In this document: piece by piece, positions 5,434-7,198 of the stretch
How the letters are laid out: every line of letters starts with the position of its first letter
Numbering within the stretch: the stretch's first letter is position 1
NCBI GenBank assembly: GCA_903915555.1
Contig: CAIWTL010000340.1
Location: 1-7,198 of the forward strand
DNA length: 7,198 bases
DNA from: an uncultured Micrococcales bacterium
GTDB taxonomy: Bacteria > Actinomycetota > Actinomycetes > S36-B12 > GCA-2699445
Reading direction: 5' to 3'
Program-made: the position numbers and the translations under genes
The notes under the pieces: generated by a model
Databases searched by the model: none
The model's input: the letters and a program-made list of their open reading frames with translations, nothing else
What the model was told of the DNA's origin: nothing

Positions 5434-5440
5434 GGGAGGA
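5434..5440 (+). promoter_or_regulatory. Ribosome binding site for the long peptidase start
   Basis: GGGAGGA lies 6 nt before ATG 5447. It competes with GGGAGGG at 5528-5534, which lies 5 nt before in-frame ATG 5540. Both are near-ideal, so sequence alone does not settle the start. Confidence 0.5.
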
Positions 5441-5446
5441 CTGAAG

Positions 5447-6841
5447 ATGACTCGTCCAACGTCCGATGACAACATCGACAAGGCGGGCGCGGTTCCTCCG
5501 AGGAGGCACGCCAGGGCGACGGGGCCCGGGAGGGTGATCATGGGTAGAACGGGTCGAGGTGGGCTGGCCACGCTCCTGGGAGCGTCGCTGGTACTCGGCC
5601 TGGCCATGCCCGCCACGGTTCTGACGGGTGCCTCCGCCGGCGATCTCGCCGACAAGCGTGAGAAGAAGCAACGTATCGACGCGCAGTTGGACGACGCTCA
5701 CGACGAGGTCCTCTCGTTCAACAAGAAGGTCGCCCGGGCCACCCAGGACGTCATCGACGCCCGCGCCAAGTTGCCCGACGCGCGACGCAACCTCGAGGCC
5801 GCCCTCGCCGAGCAGGAGCGCACCAGCGCCGCGGACCAACTGGCGGCCGAGGAACTGGAGCAGGCGACCCAGGAGGTCCTGGTCGCCGAGCAGCGGCTGG
5901 CCGCCATCGAGGCGCGGTTGGCCGAACTCGAGAAGAACGTCGGTGATTTCGCCCGCCAGGCCTACCAGATGGGCCCCTTCGCCGAACTCGAGATGGTTCT
6001 CGACGCCCGCGACCCCTCGGAGTTCACGAGTCGACTTAATGCCATCCGCACGGTGTCGGCATCCAACAACGCGCACCTCGACCAGATGAGCAGCAACCGC
6101 GCCGACATGGCCTACACCGAGCAGCGGCTGACGGCCCTGCGAGGAGTCGCACAGGAGAAGAAGGAAGCGGCAGAGGCCCGACTCGCGGAGGCGAAGGAAG
6201 CGGCCGAAGGAGCGAAGGCGGCCAAGGAGATCGTGGACGGTCTCATCGCCCAGGAGCAGGCGGCGCTCAGTTCTGCGCAGGAGAACCGGGCCGATGTGAA
6301 GGCCCAGTACCGCGAGCTCGAGAAGGAGCAGGAGCGGATCCAGCAGGAGATCGCCGCGGCCGCGGCTCGGCTGCAGAGTTCCACCGGGGTCAAGACCAAT
6401 GGCGACGTGAACGCCATCGACAGCGGCACGCAGTGGTACTTCCCGCTTCCCGGCTACTCGATCGGTTCGGACGCCGGGTGGCGGTTCCATCCGATCCTGC
6501 ACTACACCCGCTGCCACGCCGGAGCCGACATCAGCGCACCGTCCGGCACGCCGATCCACGCTGTCGAGAACGGCACCGTCATCCAGGCGGGGTGGAACGG
6601 CGGGTACGGCAACTTCACCACGGTCGCCCACGGCAACGGCCTCACGAGCAGTTACGCGCACCAGACGCGTATCGCCGTCAGCGTGGGCCAGGACGTCAAG
6701 CGCGGCCAGATCATCGGGTACGTCGGGACGACCGGCCTGTCCACCGGGCCGCACCTCCACTTCGAGGCGCGGGTCAACGGCATGCCCTACAGCCCGAAGG
6801 GCTGGTTCGGCCAGGGCCCCAAGATCCAGGTCTGCGTCTGA
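5447..6841 (+). CDS. Secreted coiled-coil M23 (LytM) peptidoglycan endopeptidase, probable FtsEX partner
   Basis: Predicted zinc metallopeptidase that cuts peptide cross-bridges of the cell wall, exported by a signal peptide. From ATG 5447 it has 464 residues. The signal segment is at about 32-64 (MGRTGRGG, then a Leu-rich core, ASA|G cut). Two long charged coiled coils (about 66-165 and 208-312) flank a hinge, FARQAYQMGPFAELEMVLDA (168-187), like that of PcsB, CwlO and RipC proteins. The M23 domain (about 330-455) keeps zinc ligands His357 and Asp361 (HAGAD) and His438 (HLHFE), plus catalytic His405 and His436, so it should be active. The only cysteines, C356 and C463, may form a disulfide. 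ATG 5447 has GGGAGGA 6 nt upstream; ATG 5540 (residue 32) has its own GGGAGGG and gives a standard signal peptide of 433 total residues. Its position after ftsX suggests FtsEX control. Confidence 0.9.
   Translation: MTRPTSDDNIDKAGAVPPRRHARATGPGRVIMGRTGRGGLATLLGASLVLGLAMPATVLTGASAGDLADKREKKQRIDAQLDDAHDEVLSFNKKVARATQDVIDARAKLPDARRNLEAALAEQERTSAADQLAAEELEQATQEVLVAEQRLAAIEARLAELEKNVGDFARQAYQMGPFAELEMVLDARDPSEFTSRLNAIRTVSASNNAHLDQMSSNRADMAYTEQRLTALRGVAQEKKEAAEARLAEAKEAAEGAKAAKEIVDGLIAQEQAALSSAQENRADVKAQYRELEKEQERIQQEIAAAAARLQSSTGVKTNGDVNAIDSGTQWYFPLPGYSIGSDAGWRFHPILHYTRCHAGADISAPSGTPIHAVENGTVIQAGWNGGYGNFTTVAHGNGLTSSYAHQTRIAVSVGQDVKRGQIIGYVGTTGLSTGPHLHFEARVNGMPYSPKGWFGQGPKIQVCV
5528..5534 (+). promoter_or_regulatory. 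Ribosome binding site for the short peptidase start
   Basis: GGGAGGG lies 5 nt before in-frame ATG 5540, which would start exactly at a compact signal peptide (basic n-region, hydrophobic core, ASA cut). This makes 5540 at least as credible as 5447. Confidence 0.5.
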
Positions 6842-6848
6842 TCCGCTC

Positions 6849-7198
6849 ATGCCCAAGGAGAAGGGCCGGAAGGTCATCGCGGCCAACCGGAAAGCACGCC
6901 ACGACTACAGCATCGAGGCCACCTACGAGGCAGGTCTCGTGCTGACGGGGACCGAGGTGAAGTCCCTGCGTGCCGGCAAGGCGAGCATCGTCGACGGTTT
7001 CGCGTCCATCAAGGACGGTGAGGTCTGGCTGTATGGGGTGCACATCCCCGAGTACGAGCACGGCACCTGGACCAACCACGAGCCGCGCCGGGCCCGCAAA
7101 CTCCTCCTCCACCGCCAGGAGATCGTCAAACTGATCGGCAAGACGAAGGAGACGGGCGTCACCCTCATCCCCCTGGCCCTGTATTTCAACGACGGGTA
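6849..7198 (+). CDS. smpB: SsrA-binding protein SmpB (3' end cut by window)
   Basis: Cytoplasmic RNA-binding partner of tmRNA in trans-translation, which frees ribosomes stalled on broken mRNAs and tags the product for degradation. The first 116 residues are present, of an expected total near 155-160. The N-terminus KGRKVIAANRKARHDYSIE, the conserved GTEVKSLRAGK (34-44) and EPRRARKLLLHRQEI (78-92) identify the family; the basic C-terminal tail lies beyond the window. ATG 6849 comes 7 nt after the peptidase stop and fits the usual N-terminus, although the local ribosome site is weak, so translation may be coupled to the peptidase gene. The ftsE-ftsX-smpB order is common in actinobacteria. Confidence 0.96.
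   Translation, partial: MPKEKGRKVIAANRKARHDYSIEATYEAGLVLTGTEVKSLRAGKASIVDGFASIKDGEVWLYGVHIPEYEHGTWTNHEPRRARKLLLHRQEIVKLIGKTKETGVTLIPLALYFNDG

Noticed and set aside
5165..5446. Extending the peptidase start back to 5165
   Set aside because: This overlaps ftsX, and the translation before 5447 is low-complexity Arg/Pro/Gly; two good starts with ribosome sites lie downstream.
5417..6886. 489-codon minus-strand open frame opposite the peptidase
   Set aside because: Antisense shadow of the Ala/Glu/Arg-rich coiled coil; the + strand gene has clear motifs.

Overview
This is GC-rich DNA with GTG, TTG and ATG starts and tight gene overlaps. Gene content and order point to an actinobacterium, perhaps Propionibacteriales. 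The rank below phylum is inferred from general knowledge of gene order; I could not compare genomes. All real genes read on the + strand.

The left third (about 1-2147) is the 3' end of a Tad (tight adherence, type IVb pilus) locus. It holds the end of a TadC-like inner-membrane platform protein, a 62-aa Flp-like pilin, a TadE pseudopilin, a second TadE-like pseudopilin frame, and a TadG-like (Rv3654c-type) protein. The genes are packed with overlaps, which suggests translational coupling. The second tadE-like frame looks broken: it has no usable start codon near its pseudopilin motif and carries an in-frame TAG, yet coding similarity resumes in the same frame after the TAG and ends in an ATGA overlap with the next gene. 

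The middle and right (2177-7198) form a conserved actinobacterial housekeeping block: prfB (release factor 2), ftsE, ftsX, a secreted coiled-coil M23 metallopeptidase, and smpB (cut by the window end). FtsEX is an ABC-type signalling complex that controls septal cell-wall hydrolases. The adjacent coiled-coil plus LytM/M23 protein is the natural candidate for the hydrolase it controls, analogous to EnvC, PcsB or RipC. prfB and smpB act in translation termination and ribosome rescue.

The only long non-coding stretch (3296-3648) has two hairpins behind prfB, the first with 14-bp perfect arms. It then has an AT-richer segment with three ACGAAA motifs spaced exactly 11 bp apart, which looks like an operator for an OmpR-family regulator ahead of ftsE. 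A second gap (5256-5446) holds one GC hairpin after ftsX and little else I can support. I see no CRISPR array, tRNA, rRNA, insertion sequence or other mobile element, and nothing I would call a wholly new system. The most unusual spots are the disrupted tadE-like gene, the Glu5-less Flp-like pilin and the 11-bp repeats.
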